A DNA stretch of 64,000 bases from Crocinitomicaceae bacterium (GCA_022447665.1 JAKVAQ010000016.1:1-64000), one strand, 5' to 3'; positions 7,759-17,626 are shown, counted from the first letter of the stretch. A program made the numbers and translations. Notes: generated from the letters alone by a model not told the origin.

Positions 7759-10700
7759 ATGAAAGTATTTTTGTTGGTATTTCTGATATATTTGCTGCTC
7801 GACCCAAAACTTTGTTGTAGCAAATTGAAGTTTTTTTTATGCATACTGTCATTCGTGGCAATTGGAATTTCTGGCTATTGTCAGGAGGTGATTAATCCAA
7901 TTTCCGGCCTTAATTCTGGCGGAATAGTCTACGATGTAGAGTATATACCTCATTGGAATATGTATGCTGTTGTTGGAGATTTTAGTTATAATCACCCTTC
8001 ACTCTCGGGAACTAGATACAACTTAATGTTTTTGAATGCGGACTTAACCATAAGTGATAATGCAAATTTAAACTCAATAACATCTATCAATGGAGCAATA
8101 ACATCCGTTGAGTACCACAGTTACGCACCTCCAATGACACTTCCTTTACATTATATCTATGTCGGAGGTGAATTTACGAGCTATACAAGAGGTGCAACCA
8201 CAACAAACATTAATGGGATAAGTAAAATTCAACTTCTCAACACATTTGGTTCTGGAGTAAAAACCTTAAATATTTTGTCTTGGGATCCTGAAATTGATGA
8301 GCCTAGTGTTTATGATCTTGAAATGTTCGGTGACTCGATTGCAATTGGTGGATTCTTTTTCGAAGTAAGTGATGGTTCAGGTGGAACAGAAACTAGAGAT
8401 GGTTTAGTCGCTTATAACGCTAATAATAACACTTTACTACCTAATTACGATTTTGTAAACTCTTCTTATAGTGATCCTTTCACTTGGATTATGGATATAG
8501 AAACTGGTCCAGAAGGTTTATTTATTTCAACAGGTCCGGGGCAAATTGACTACATAAAACATGATGGTCCAGATGAATCTGGATCTTTTGGTACTGGTAT
8601 TTATACAATCACCTCTTTAGATGATGATTATCTAATAGTTACGGCCGATGGGTGCTGCTCAGGCCCCGATCCAAATGCTACAAGAGTTCTAAGTAAAACA
8701 ACTCTGGCAGATATCCCAGGTAATCCTATGAATTCGATTGGTCAATCATTATCTCTTGCAACATATAAAGATTTTGTATTTACTTTGGATATAGACGGTC
8801 TCCGTTTTTTTAATCAAGCATCTTCATCCTTGCTTTTGGAATATCCTCTTGTGGGTTCTTCTGGTCTAGAACTCGATGATTACACAGGAGTGGATAATTT
8901 CAAGTCTAACCTTATAGTTTGTAATAACATCTTGTTCATGACATTTCCTGATTTAATATCAGTGAATGGTTCAAGTCAAACTACACTAGGAGCAGTATGC
9001 ATAGAACCTGCAGACGCAGCAGACTTTACTTCTTTTGATTTAACCATTTGTCCCGGAGACACTATCAACTATGAAATACCAGATGCCCAGTATGCCGATG
9101 GCTATCGTTGGGAATTTTCAGGCACTGGTGTTGACATAGGAAATTTTGCCCCCGGGGATATTGATTCTCTTGTATTAGAAGAAGGGCCTAGCTCTTTGGA
9201 CATAGAATTTCTAGAACACTTTACCGAAGGTGTTTTAACGGTAACCCCATACAGTAACTGCGGTGGAAATTTAGTAGATGCTACGAATAAACAATATTCA
9301 GAATCAGTTTCAATATTTATCACCACCAATCCTCTACCAAATATTAGTTCATTACCTGACACTACTCTGACTTGTAAAAGAGATTCTATCCTTTTGTCCG
9401 GCTCCTCTACTACACCATCTGTAACCTATACATGGCTAACTCCGGGAATAACACCTGACGTTACAGGAACGGATACAATTGCAACAACTGATGGTAATTA
9501 CATCTTTCAGGTAACTGATTTATTGGGATGCTCAAGTTATGATACTGTTTTAATCACAATGGACACTATTAAACCTGATGTAATTTTACCTGTTGGACCA
9601 TTTGAAATCACATGTAAGGATAGTATAGTGACTCTTTTAGCTTCAACAAGTATTTCTGATAGCTTGATATACTGGGAAGAATTAGCCACCGATGATATTT
9701 ACACAAATCCAGCTCCAGCAAATACCATTGGAACTTGGCGTGTTTACGTTGAAGACACAATTAACGGCTGTATCAAAGACGCTCCGATATTTATTGTGCC
9801 CAACGATGATGCTCCCAATGTTATGGTTTCAGGATACCCAGATTTGGCACTAGGAACTTATCTCGATAGCATAAATTGTTATGTTCCTTCCCTACTCCTT
9901 TCTGCCACATCGGATACACCGAACACTATTTATAATTGGTGTGATGAAGACACCACAAATTTAATAGGTGTCGATACTTTAATTGAAGCCGGTGGATGGT
10001 ACAATATTTTCGTTGAGGACACTTTAAACGGTTGCACAAACTTTGGAAAAGTACTTATATACGAAGACTTCAATGAACCAGACATTTCTATTGATCCAGT
10101 AACCAGCTTAAACTGTTCGAATGATTCCCTAATTCTAAACGCTTCTTCAGTTGTGGGTGATACAATTATTTGGTCAGGACCTATAATATCACCAAGCTCT
10201 AATCCAGTCACAATCTTTGACGCATCAAAATACTACGCCACTAGTGTAGATTCATTAAATGGATGTGAAGGTATCGATAGCATTGACATAACCTTGGACA
10301 GTACTATCGATATAATTTTATCAAATGATACCATTGTTTGTAATGGAGATATGGTTTTATTCGACGCGGATTATATAGGTTCTATTTCAGGAATTACATA
10401 TGAATGGAACAATGGCGAAACTAGCGCCTCAGCTTTATTCACAGGAGGTTCTGATTCTCTAGCCGTAGTAGAAATCTTTGGAGATGGGGGATGCTACGGA
10501 ATAGACTCGATCAGGTTCGGTATTCCTCCGGAACCTTCCATTGAACTTACACCATTTCAACCCTGTGGTGACGGTGCATCAGGACAAATAGTCGTTGAGC
10601 CCATCTCCGGTTGGGGACCTTTTACCTACTCTATTGATGAAGGATTAACTTATCAAACTGAAAGTGTTTTTAATAATCTAGACTTTGGCAATTATATCAT

Positions 10701-11304
10701 TTGGACTAAGGACAGTCTAGGTTGTGATTACTCCTTTGAAACGTCCATTGATCAGAGCGCAGCCGTTGCAGAACCCGAGTTTTTAGTTTCAACGTATAAC
10801 ATGGCCAGTGATACTCTTGTAATTGTAGATATTTCAAATCCTCCTACAGATTCAACTTCTTGGGTTTTCCCCAGTGAAGTTGAAATAATAGATGAGAATC
10901 CTCTAACGCCAGTAATTGTAATTCCAGACACAGGAAGCTATGAATTGACTATGATAGCCTATTATGGCACTTGTGGAGTTTTGTACACTAAAACTGTGTA
11001 CGCTAGTGATTTTGACACTTCCGCCGCAACCAATTACAATAAAAATGGGATCAAAAATGTTCTCTTATATCCCAACCCAACGAATGGGAATTTCACTATA
11101 GAAGTCACATTCCATAAGTCACAAAGGAGCGCCATTAGCGTTCAAGATATGCTTGGGTATACCTATGAATTCTTCACATATGAGGAGGGTGATCTAATAA
11201 TTGAAAATATAATTATGGATGGCACTGCAGTTAACGGAACTTATATAGTAAAAATAGTAGGTGAATATGATAGTCGCCATATCACGTTTATACTCAATAA
11301 GTAG
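7759..11304 (+). CDS. Large T9SS-exported surface protein with Ig/PKD-like repeats
   Basis: The ATG at 7759 gives MKVFLLVFLIYLLLDPKLCC and a hydrophobic export signal ending SGYCQ; a longer frame from TTG 7726 lacks a good reason. The 1181-residue protein has an N-terminal region (about 40-430) resembling a beta-propeller of the kind seen in T9SS cargo. Repeated Ig/PKD-like modules follow, with recurring LTCKRDSILLSGSS, ITCKDSIVTLLAS and LNCSNDSLILNASS. A type IX sorting domain (VLLYPNPTNGNFTIEV) closes the protein. It should be exported across the outer membrane and held at or released from the surface. Its stop overlaps the next gene's start, so it likely leads a five-gene run. Confidence 0.85.
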   Translation: MKVFLLVFLIYLLLDPKLCCSKLKFFLCILSFVAIGISGYCQEVINPISGLNSGGIVYDVEYIPHWNMYAVVGDFSYNHPSLSGTRYNLMFLNADLTISDNANLNSITSINGAITSVEYHSYAPPMTLPLHYIYVGGEFTSYTRGATTTNINGISKIQLLNTFGSGVKTLNILSWDPEIDEPSVYDLEMFGDSIAIGGFFFEVSDGSGGTETRDGLVAYNANNNTLLPNYDFVNSSYSDPFTWIMDIETGPEGLFISTGPGQIDYIKHDGPDESGSFGTGIYTITSLDDDYLIVTADGCCSGPDPNATRVLSKTTLADIPGNPMNSIGQSLSLATYKDFVFTLDIDGLRFFNQASSSLLLEYPLVGSSGLELDDYTGVDNFKSNLIVCNNILFMTFPDLISVNGSSQTTLGAVCIEPADAADFTSFDLTICPGDTINYEIPDAQYADGYRWEFSGTGVDIGNFAPGDIDSLVLEEGPSSLDIEFLEHFTEGVLTVTPYSNCGGNLVDATNKQYSESVSIFITTNPLPNISSLPDTTLTCKRDSILLSGSSTTPSVTYTWLTPGITPDVTGTDTIATTDGNYIFQVTDLLGCSSYDTVLITMDTIKPDVILPVGPFEITCKDSIVTLLASTSISDSLIYWEELATDDIYTNPAPANTIGTWRVYVEDTINGCIKDAPIFIVPNDDAPNVMVSGYPDLALGTYLDSINCYVPSLLLSATSDTPNTIYNWCDEDTTNLIGVDTLIEAGGWYNIFVEDTLNGCTNFGKVLIYEDFNEPDISIDPVTSLNCSNDSLILNASSVVGDTIIWSGPIISPSSNPVTIFDASKYYATSVDSLNGCEGIDSIDITLDSTIDIILSNDTIVCNGDMVLFDADYIGSISGITYEWNNGETSASALFTGGSDSLAVVEIFGDGGCYGIDSIRFGIPPEPSIELTPFQPCGDGASGQIVVEPISGWGPFTYSIDEGLTYQTESVFNNLDFGNYIIWTKDSLGCDYSFETSIDQSAAVAEPEFLVSTYNMASDTLVIVDISNPPTDSTSWVFPSEVEIIDENPLTPVIVIPDTGSYELTMIAYYGTCGVLYTKTVYASDFDTSAATNYNKNGIKNVLLYPNPTNGNFTIEVTFHKSQRSAISVQDMLGYTYEFFTYEEGDLIIENIIMDGTAVNGTYIVKIVGEYDSRHITFILNK

Positions 11305-13055
11305 TGCGATTAATGTTAATCATATCGTGTCTTTTCTGTTCTAATAGCAGTTGGGGACAGAATTTCGATAAAATCGGGAATAAGGGAGAAAGGGCAAGTG
11401 TTTCTGGCGGCTTTCAAATAAACTCAATAGGTTATGCGCAATCTGGCTTGGTAACACCAAGTCGTGAACCGTTCACATGGTTTGCCTCAGGGAATGTCAA
11501 CGTTAATATTCTGGATGTAGCTTTACCGTTCACATTCACCTACTCTAATCAAGGCGGTTCTTATACACAACCCTTTAATCGAACAGCATTTCATCCAAGC
11601 TATAAATGGGCGAAAGCGCATATTGGATTAATAAACATGAATTTCTCTCCTTATACACTCACAGGACATTTGTTTCTTGGAGGTGGAATTGAACTTACTC
11701 CGGGGAACTGGAAAGTAATGGTTATGGGAGGCAGATTAAATAAACGTATAGAATACAATAGCTTAGAAGACAATCTAAATCAACTTATGTTTGATCGATG
11801 GGGTTATGGCGCCAAAGTTGGATATTCAAAGAAAGGATATGAAGGAAGTATCAGTTTTTTTAAAGGGCAAGACAATCCTAACTCACTGATATTTATACCT
11901 CTGAATTCAGAGGTCAAACCACAGGACAACCTCTCTTTCAGCCTTGAAGGGAAAGGTAAACTCACAAGCAAACTACACGTTGAAATGAGTTATGCTCTAA
12001 GTGCTCTCACAAATAATATAAGTCTTAATGATAGTGTCAACGCAAACCAAGAAATTAAATTCCTTCACCCAATAATATCGGGTAATTCTAGCACTAGTGC
12101 CTATCATGCTTATAACACTGGACTCAGATATACTGCAGAAACAATGAGTGTAGGAATAAATTTTGAGCAAATAGACCCTGGCTATAAGACTCTTGGGGGG
12201 TATTTTTTCAATAATGATTTAAGAAATATTACCATCACTCCCACCTTTACCCTATTTCAAAAGAAACTTAATGTTGCAATAAACACTGGTTATCAAGTAA
12301 ATAATTTGGGAGAAGATAAATCTGCTACTACTAGTCGATGGGTTGGAAGTTTAAACGCGAGTTATTCAAATCCTCAGGGTTTAATATTAAATGGCTCCTA
12401 TTCGAACTTTAGCACATTCACAAGGAACAGACCAAATACGGATCCTTTTTATTATGGACCCGCAGATACACTGAACTTTTTTCAACTCTCACAAAACGCA
12501 AGTTTAATGACAGGTTATAGTTTTGGTTCAGATTCACTAAAACATTCAATTCAAATGGTTTACAACTACCAAGTGTCTGAAAATTTAACTGGGAACATTA
12601 ATTCTGTGTCTGCATTTGGATTTGGACTGGAAGAATTAGCACCACCTATTGGAGTATTGACGAAAGTTCATTCAGGCAATTTGAACTATGCTTTACAATT
12701 TCCTAAATCCAAAACTAGTATTGCTATAGCAGCAAATGTAAATAGGAGTATTTCAGAAGCATTTGAATCGACCTTTTTTGGTCCCACAATCAATTTGAGT
12801 AAAGGACTTCTGAATGGAAAATCAACATTAAGTATTGGATCAACATATAATCAACAATTCTCTTATAATGAACTAGTTGGAAACGTGTTTAATCATAGGG
12901 TATCTTTTTCCTACAGTCCAGAGATAAAGAACAAAGAAATTGGGATTATTACCTTCTCTACGAATGCAAATCTCATGCAACGTTTACCCACATCAACCAC
13001 AGTAACAAAAATCAACGAGTTTAATATCTTTGTAAACCTGGGATACTCGTTTTAA
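11304..13055 (+). CDS. Outer-membrane beta-barrel protein
   Basis: A GTG at 11304 overlaps the preceding TAG by one base and gives a signal peptide MRLMLIISCLFCSNSSWGQ. ATG 11313 would give a shorter one without the Arg. The mature part (583 residues in all) is a run of amphipathic strands with alternating aromatic and polar residues (for example LNASYSNPQGLILNGSYSNF). It ends INEFNIFVNLGYSF, with a terminal aromatic typical of outer-membrane barrels. No plug or POTRA domain is visible. The overlap with the gene for the T9SS surface protein suggests they are made together and may interact. Exact function is unknown. Confidence 0.72.
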   Translation: MRLMLIISCLFCSNSSWGQNFDKIGNKGERASVSGGFQINSIGYAQSGLVTPSREPFTWFASGNVNVNILDVALPFTFTYSNQGGSYTQPFNRTAFHPSYKWAKAHIGLINMNFSPYTLTGHLFLGGGIELTPGNWKVMVMGGRLNKRIEYNSLEDNLNQLMFDRWGYGAKVGYSKKGYEGSISFFKGQDNPNSLIFIPLNSEVKPQDNLSFSLEGKGKLTSKLHVEMSYALSALTNNISLNDSVNANQEIKFLHPIISGNSSTSAYHAYNTGLRYTAETMSVGINFEQIDPGYKTLGGYFFNNDLRNITITPTFTLFQKKLNVAINTGYQVNNLGEDKSATTSRWVGSLNASYSNPQGLILNGSYSNFSTFTRNRPNTDPFYYGPADTLNFFQLSQNASLMTGYSFGSDSLKHSIQMVYNYQVSENLTGNINSVSAFGFGLEELAPPIGVLTKVHSGNLNYALQFPKSKTSIAIAANVNRSISEAFESTFFGPTINLSKGLLNGKSTLSIGSTYNQQFSYNELVGNVFNHRVSFSYSPEIKNKEIGIITFSTNANLMQRLPTSTTVTKINEFNIFVNLGYSF

Positions 13056-13618
13056 TGCGGAAGAAAATCTCTAAATACCTTTCAAACGCTTTATTGGTGT
13101 TCATCATATTGGTTCTTTTTATACCAAGTTGGAGATTAAAGTTCCGGACCACTTGGATGAAACTATTTATGAGTGATGTTGAGTTTGTTGATAACGGCAG
13201 AACGTCAACGAGCATCGATTTTCCGATGTTTGATTCGAATGATGTCCTACTGAATTTTCAGTCCCTAAAGGGAAAGCCAACAATTTTATCATTCTGGAGA
13301 ACGTGGTGTGCACCCTGTCGCGCTGAACTTCCTGAAATTGCTAAAATTACTGAACATTATAAAGGAGACCTGCAAGTCATTTATCTTACAAACGAAACAT
13401 TTGAAGTTATTCAAGGCGCTGGAATTAGTGTTAAGGAATACCCATTTATTCGATATTCACCCTACCAATCCGCTGACTTCGAAGTAGACGCTTTTCCAAC
13501 ATTATTCTTGCTTGATAAAGATTTAAATATAGTTTCTAAAATAACGGGTGGTGGTAACTTATTGAATGATTCTAACATTGACCTCATAAATTCGCTAATT
13601 TTGGAAGCGAATACATGA
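13055..13618 (+). CDS. TlpA/ResA-like thioredoxin-fold protein
   Basis: A 187-residue protein with an uncleaved membrane helix near residues 11-25 and a thioredoxin fold. The redox motif is WRTWCAPCRAELPEI, with the Cys pair at 85 and 88, and the cis-Pro segment is DAFPTLFLLD. It is probably tethered to the membrane with the catalytic domain in the periplasm, reducing or forming disulfides. The start overlaps the barrel gene stop by one base and its end overlaps the next gene by four (ATGA). It may service disulfides in the Cys-containing modules of the upstream surface protein; that is inference. Confidence 0.82.
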   Translation: MRKKISKYLSNALLVFIILVLFIPSWRLKFRTTWMKLFMSDVEFVDNGRTSTSIDFPMFDSNDVLLNFQSLKGKPTILSFWRTWCAPCRAELPEIAKITEHYKGDLQVIYLTNETFEVIQGAGISVKEYPFIRYSPYQSADFEVDAFPTLFLLDKDLNIVSKITGGGNLLNDSNIDLINSLILEANT

Positions 13619-14985
13619 TATTCTCAATAGTTGACATAGAAACTACAGGAAGAACTCCTAAAGATCACAAAGTAATTGAAATAGCCATCATTAAGCATGA
13701 TGGTATTAAAGAACTAGATCGTTACGAGACCTTTGTAAATCCTGAAGAGAAGATAAATCCTTTCATTTCTCGATTAACTGGAATCAACCAAAATCATGTT
13801 GCAGATGCGCCCAAATTCTATGAGATAGCCAAGGATATTGTAGAATTCACCAAAGACACTGTTTTCGTTGCACACAATATAAGCTTTGACTACGGGGTAA
13901 TTAAACGAGAATTTAGGCGACTCGGATTTGATTATCGGAGAAATCATTTATGCACTGTTCAAACTTCCAAAATTCTGTTACCTGGTTATGATTCTTATGG
14001 CCTAAAGAATATCACAAAATCATTGGGGATTGAATTAAAGACCCATCATCGTGCAATGAGCGATACAGAAGCCACTGCTGATTTATTTAAAATTCTGTTT
14101 GAGAAAGATGGAGAGAATAAACTTGATAAGTTCATTAAGAAGGAGATTGATCCCAAATCGCTGCATGAAAAATTTGACATTGATAGTTTTGAGCAATTAA
14201 AGAACAAGATCGGAATCTACAGATTATACAACGATCAAGGTCAGCTTATTTATATTGGAAAGAGTATTCATATACGAAAACGTGTAGAACAACATTTACG
14301 AAACAATAAAACGAAAAAAGGACTTGAAATGCGTGAAGAAATTGTGCGCATGGATGCAGAAGAAACAGGAAGTGAACTTCTTGCGCTTCTAATCGAGTCT
14401 AAGGAAATAAAGGAGAATCAACCTAAATATAATAGAGCTCAACGCAGAAATCAATTTACTCATGGACTCTATAAGTACGAAGATGAGAACGGGTATATCA
14501 ACCTTATTATCCAAAAAGTAAGTAATACAGGAACTCCTGAAATGCTTTTTAGCGGAATGACCGTGGCTAAGCGCACATTGGAGTATTACGTTGAGCAACA
14601 TTCATTATGTTTAAAACTCACCCACCTCCATGACACCAAAGGTGAATGTTTTAATCGTAGCTTAAAAAAATGCCATGGGGCTTGTGTTGGAGAAGAAGGC
14701 CCTAACTCTTATAACGAGCGAGTTATAAAAGTATTAAATGAACTAAAATTCGATCAAGAGAGTTTTTTAATCGTTGATAAAGGAAGGAATAAGAAAGAAT
14801 ATAGTTTTGTTTGGATGGAAGAAGGTAATTTGAGAGGATATGGATTTATTCTACGATATCTTCTAAAGAGAAATCCCAAAAACTTCAAAAAAAATCTAGT
14901 TACATTAGATAATAATAAAGATTATCAGAGTATTATTCGAGCACAATTAAACTCTAATGAAAAACTGGAGATCATTCCATTATAA
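13615..14985 (+). CDS. DnaQ-type 3'-5' exonuclease fused to GIY-YIG nuclease
   Basis: A 456-residue fusion. The N-terminal DEDDh exonuclease (about 1-165) shows DIETTG, HNISFDYGVI and HHRAMSDTEA. A GIY-YIG endonuclease (about 195-280) shows GIYRLYNDQGQLIYIGKS, the Arg in IRKRVEQH and the Glu in LLIESKEIK. A Cys-containing tail (CFNRSLKKCHGAC) resembles the Cys-rich segment after the UvrC GIY-YIG domain. Related fusions are known as UvrC/Cho-like repair proteins. It likely nicks or trims damaged DNA. Its start overlaps the TlpA-like gene by ATGA and its stop overlaps the K+ channel gene by one base. Confidence 0.85.
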   Translation: MIFSIVDIETTGRTPKDHKVIEIAIIKHDGIKELDRYETFVNPEEKINPFISRLTGINQNHVADAPKFYEIAKDIVEFTKDTVFVAHNISFDYGVIKREFRRLGFDYRRNHLCTVQTSKILLPGYDSYGLKNITKSLGIELKTHHRAMSDTEATADLFKILFEKDGENKLDKFIKKEIDPKSLHEKFDIDSFEQLKNKIGIYRLYNDQGQLIYIGKSIHIRKRVEQHLRNNKTKKGLEMREEIVRMDAEETGSELLALLIESKEIKENQPKYNRAQRRNQFTHGLYKYEDENGYINLIIQKVSNTGTPEMLFSGMTVAKRTLEYYVEQHSLCLKLTHLHDTKGECFNRSLKKCHGACVGEEGPNSYNERVIKVLNELKFDQESFLIVDKGRNKKEYSFVWMEEGNLRGYGFILRYLLKRNPKNFKKNLVTLDNNKDYQSIIRAQLNSNEKLEIIPL

Positions 14986-15824
14986 TGCCTAAACACACTG
15001 AAAATAAAGCTGTTTTAAAGCCATGGCAATGCAAGCTTCATGAAGTCATATTTGAAGCCGACACGCCTGCAGGAAAATTGTTTGATGTTCTTCTGTTAGT
15101 AGCGATTATCCTCAGTGTACTGGTAGTAATGCTGGAATCCGTTCCAACATACGACTTAAAATATCATGACATATTCTTCGCCGGTGAATGGGTATTCACC
15201 ATATTATTTACGATAGAGTACTTCATGCGAATTGTAAGTATACAAAAGCCTTGGAAGTATATTTTCAGCTTTTACGGACTTGTTGATTTACTCTCAATCA
15301 TTCCAACATATTTAGGTTTATTTGTATCCGGAACTAATTCGCTGATGGTTATTCGTAGCCTTCGTTTAATGAGGGTTTTCAGAATTCTTAAGCTTGAAAA
15401 ATATGTAATAGAGGCCGGTATGCTAGGTAAAGCTTTGCGCCAATCTCGAAACAAGATCATCGTTTTCCTCTTTGCATTATTAGCCGTGGTGATAATTTTA
15501 GGCACAACCATGTATTTGGTAGAGTCAGCTGAAGCGGGATTTACCAGTATTCCGAGGAGTATTTACTGGGCCATTATTACATTGACCACTGTCGGCTATG
15601 GAGATATTGCCCCTGTTACTCCCTTAGGCCAGTTCATCGCATCTATTGTAATGATTCTTGGTTATGCAGTTATTGCTGTACCGACTGGTATCGTTACTAC
15701 GGAACTAATAAAAGGAGGCAAAAAAACCAATACTCAAGCTTGTCCGAGTTGCTCTAAAGAAGGACATGATGATGATGCTGATTTCTGCAAGTATTGTGGT
15801 GCCAGTCTTAATCCTAACGAATAA
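14985..15824 (+). CDS. Voltage-gated K+ channel subunit with C-terminal zinc ribbon
   Basis: A 279-residue, six-helix channel. The S4 voltage-sensor helix carries Arg every third residue (IRSLRLMRVFRILKLEK, Arg 124, 127, 130, 133). The pore loop has the K+ selectivity filter TTVGYGD at about 201-207 before S6. After S6 a short cytoplasmic tail holds two CxxC pairs (C253/C256 and C268/C271, within ACPSC and CKYCG), a zinc-ribbon pattern. It should conduct K+ across the inner membrane in response to voltage; the ribbon may set assembly or gating. Its start overlaps the nuclease gene by one base. Confidence 0.9.
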   Translation: MPKHTENKAVLKPWQCKLHEVIFEADTPAGKLFDVLLLVAIILSVLVVMLESVPTYDLKYHDIFFAGEWVFTILFTIEYFMRIVSIQKPWKYIFSFYGLVDLLSIIPTYLGLFVSGTNSLMVIRSLRLMRVFRILKLEKYVIEAGMLGKALRQSRNKIIVFLFALLAVVIILGTTMYLVESAEAGFTSIPRSIYWAIITLTTVGYGDIAPVTPLGQFIASIVMILGYAVIAVPTGIVTTELIKGGKKTNTQACPSCSKEGHDDDADFCKYCGASLNPNE

Positions 15825-15842
15825 ATTGCGGAAATCGCAATT
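15824..15842. other. Hairpin after the K+ channel gene, possible weak terminator
   Basis: A 7-bp inverted repeat (15824-15830 with 15836-15842) with a 5-base loop starts at the channel gene's stop codon. No clean T-run follows, so it could be a weak terminator, an mRNA-stabilising end or an operator for the downstream pckA region. Confidence 0.35.
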
Positions 15843-15915
15843 ATTGATAAGTTTTCGTTAATATTTTATTAATAAATCTGGGGGTTGTGATACAATAAAC
15901 TCCTCAAAATTCCCT

Positions 15916-15923
15916 TAAATTTG
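15916..15923 (+). promoter_or_regulatory. Putative -7 box upstream of pckA
   Basis: TAAATTTG matches the Bacteroidota -7 consensus TAnnTTTG exactly. No well-spaced -33 TTG is visible. If used, transcription would begin near the ATG of the short ORF at 15926. Confidence 0.4.
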
Positions 15924-15925
15924 TT

Positions 15926-15985
15926 ATGGAAACGATGGCTCGTATTAAAAACCTTGTTAAGAGTCATGCTAAAAAGTTTTTATGA
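15926..15985 (+). CDS. Short upstream ORF overlapping the pckA start (possible leader peptide)
   Basis: ATG 15926 opens a 19-residue basic peptide, METMARIKNLVKSHAKKFL. Its TGA overlaps the pckA ATG in an ATGA, the arrangement of translational coupling. A -7-like box lies just upstream, so the transcript may begin at or near this ORF. It could couple ribosomes into pckA or act as a leader; it may also be chance. Nothing independent supports that the peptide is made. Confidence 0.3.
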   Translation: METMARIKNLVKSHAKKFL

Positions 15986-17601
15986 ATAATTATGGCAAGC
16001 GTAGTGAAAGCGCTTCTTTAGAAGAAATTGGATTATCGAATATTCGAAATGCCTTTTGGAATTTATCTCCTGCTGAATTAGTTGAAGATTGCATTATTAC
16101 TGGTGAAGGTGTGTTAACAGATACTGGTGCAATTGCAATTGAAACTGGAGAATTCACGGGACGATCGCCTCAAGACAGATTTATTGTTTGCGACTCAAAC
16201 ACAGAAAATTCGGTGTGGTGGGGTGACATTAACAAGAAGTTCGATCAGGATAAGTTTGATAGTCTTTATGAAAAGATGAAGGCTTATCTAACAAACAGAG
16301 ATGTTTACGTAAGAGACGCCTACGCATGTGCTGATGAAAAGCATAGACTAAATATTCGTGTCGTGACTGAATTACCGTGGTCAAACATGTTTGCTTACAA
16401 TATGTTCTTACGTCCATCAGATGAAGAAATCAAGAATTTCAAACCTGAATGGCATGTTGTGAATGCTCCTAACTTCATGGCCGAGGCTGAAGTTGATGGA
16501 ACAAGACAACACAACTACGCTATCATCAACTTCACAAAGAAAATGATCATAATTGGTGGAACTGGTTACACTGGTGAAATCAAGAAAGGTATTTTCTCTG
16601 TGTTAAACTACATCTTGCCTCATGAGAAAGATGTTTTATCAATGCACTGCTCTGCAAATGTTGGTAAAGATGGGGATGTGGCAATTTTCTTTGGACTTTC
16701 TGGGACTGGGAAAACAACCTTATCTTCAGATGAAAACAGAAGATTAATCGGAGATGATGAGCATGGATGGTCAGATGATGGAGTATTTAACTTTGAAGGA
16801 GGATGTTACGCTAAGACAATTGATCTTTCGGAAGAAAAAGAGCCTCAAATTTATCATGCGATAAAATTTGGAGCAATCCTTGAGAATATTGGCTTTAAAG
16901 AAGGAAGCACAAGCACTCCTGATTACCACGACTCATCAATCACACAAAACACAAGAGTATCCTACCCTATTCACCATATTGACAACATTATGGTTCCAAG
17001 TAAGGGTGGTTTGCCGAAAAACATATTTTTCTTAACGGCTGATGCATTCGGAGTTTTACCTCCAATTTCACGCTTAACACCAGGACAAGCAATGTATCAT
17101 TTCATTTCTGGATACACTGCAAAAGTTGCTGGTACAGAGGCTGGAGTAACTGAGCCTGTTACGGCTTTCTCAGCTTGTTTTGGAGCTCCGTTCTTACCAT
17201 TACATCCGACAAAGTACGCAGAGATGTTAGGTGAAAGAATGCAGAAAGCTGGCGTAAAAGTATGGCTAATAAACACTGGATGGTCTGGTGGTGAGTACGG
17301 CGTTGGTGAAAGAATGTCGTTAAAATACACTAGAGCCATGATTACAGCTGCGCTTGAAGGTAAACTTGATAATGTTGGATATACAAAGCATGAAATTTTT
17401 GGATTAGACATGCCAAACGAATGCGAAAATGTACCAGCTGAATTATTAAACCCTAAAAATACTTGGGCTGATAAAGAAGGTTATGACAAGAAAGCGAATC
17501 ACTTAGCGGGTGAGTTTGTTAAGAATTTCGAGCAATTTGCGAGTGAAGCAAGTCCTGAAATCTTAGCAGCAGCGCCTGTTACAAAAGTTTCTGCTAGCTA
17601 A
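15982..17601 (+). CDS. pckA: Phosphoenolpyruvate carboxykinase (ATP)
   Basis: A 539-residue protein, the usual length. It catalyses oxaloacetate plus ATP to phosphoenolpyruvate, CO2 and ADP, the entry step of gluconeogenesis, in the cytoplasm. Family marks are all present: TGRSPQDRFIV near the N-terminus, the kinase-1 loop GLSGTGKTTLSSDENR at about 240-260, GDDEHGWSDDGVFNFEGGCY with metal-binding Asp, and NTGWSGG. The ATG at 15982 overlaps the stop of a 19-residue ORF. A strong terminator follows. The gene stands alone, which fits carbon-source control at its own promoter. Confidence 0.97.
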   Translation: MNNYGKRSESASLEEIGLSNIRNAFWNLSPAELVEDCIITGEGVLTDTGAIAIETGEFTGRSPQDRFIVCDSNTENSVWWGDINKKFDQDKFDSLYEKMKAYLTNRDVYVRDAYACADEKHRLNIRVVTELPWSNMFAYNMFLRPSDEEIKNFKPEWHVVNAPNFMAEAEVDGTRQHNYAIINFTKKMIIIGGTGYTGEIKKGIFSVLNYILPHEKDVLSMHCSANVGKDGDVAIFFGLSGTGKTTLSSDENRRLIGDDEHGWSDDGVFNFEGGCYAKTIDLSEEKEPQIYHAIKFGAILENIGFKEGSTSTPDYHDSSITQNTRVSYPIHHIDNIMVPSKGGLPKNIFFLTADAFGVLPPISRLTPGQAMYHFISGYTAKVAGTEAGVTEPVTAFSACFGAPFLPLHPTKYAEMLGERMQKAGVKVWLINTGWSGGEYGVGERMSLKYTRAMITAALEGKLDNVGYTKHEIFGLDMPNECENVPAELLNPKNTWADKEGYDKKANHLAGEFVKNFEQFASEASPEILAAAPVTKVSAS

Positions 17602-17626
17602 TAACTAAAGAATAAAATAAATTTGG

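Noticed and set aside
9102-9362. Long antisense frame inside the T9SS surface protein gene
   Set aside because: No domain, no start context; it is a shadow of the codon pattern on the other strand, as are the similar antisense frames in other genes.
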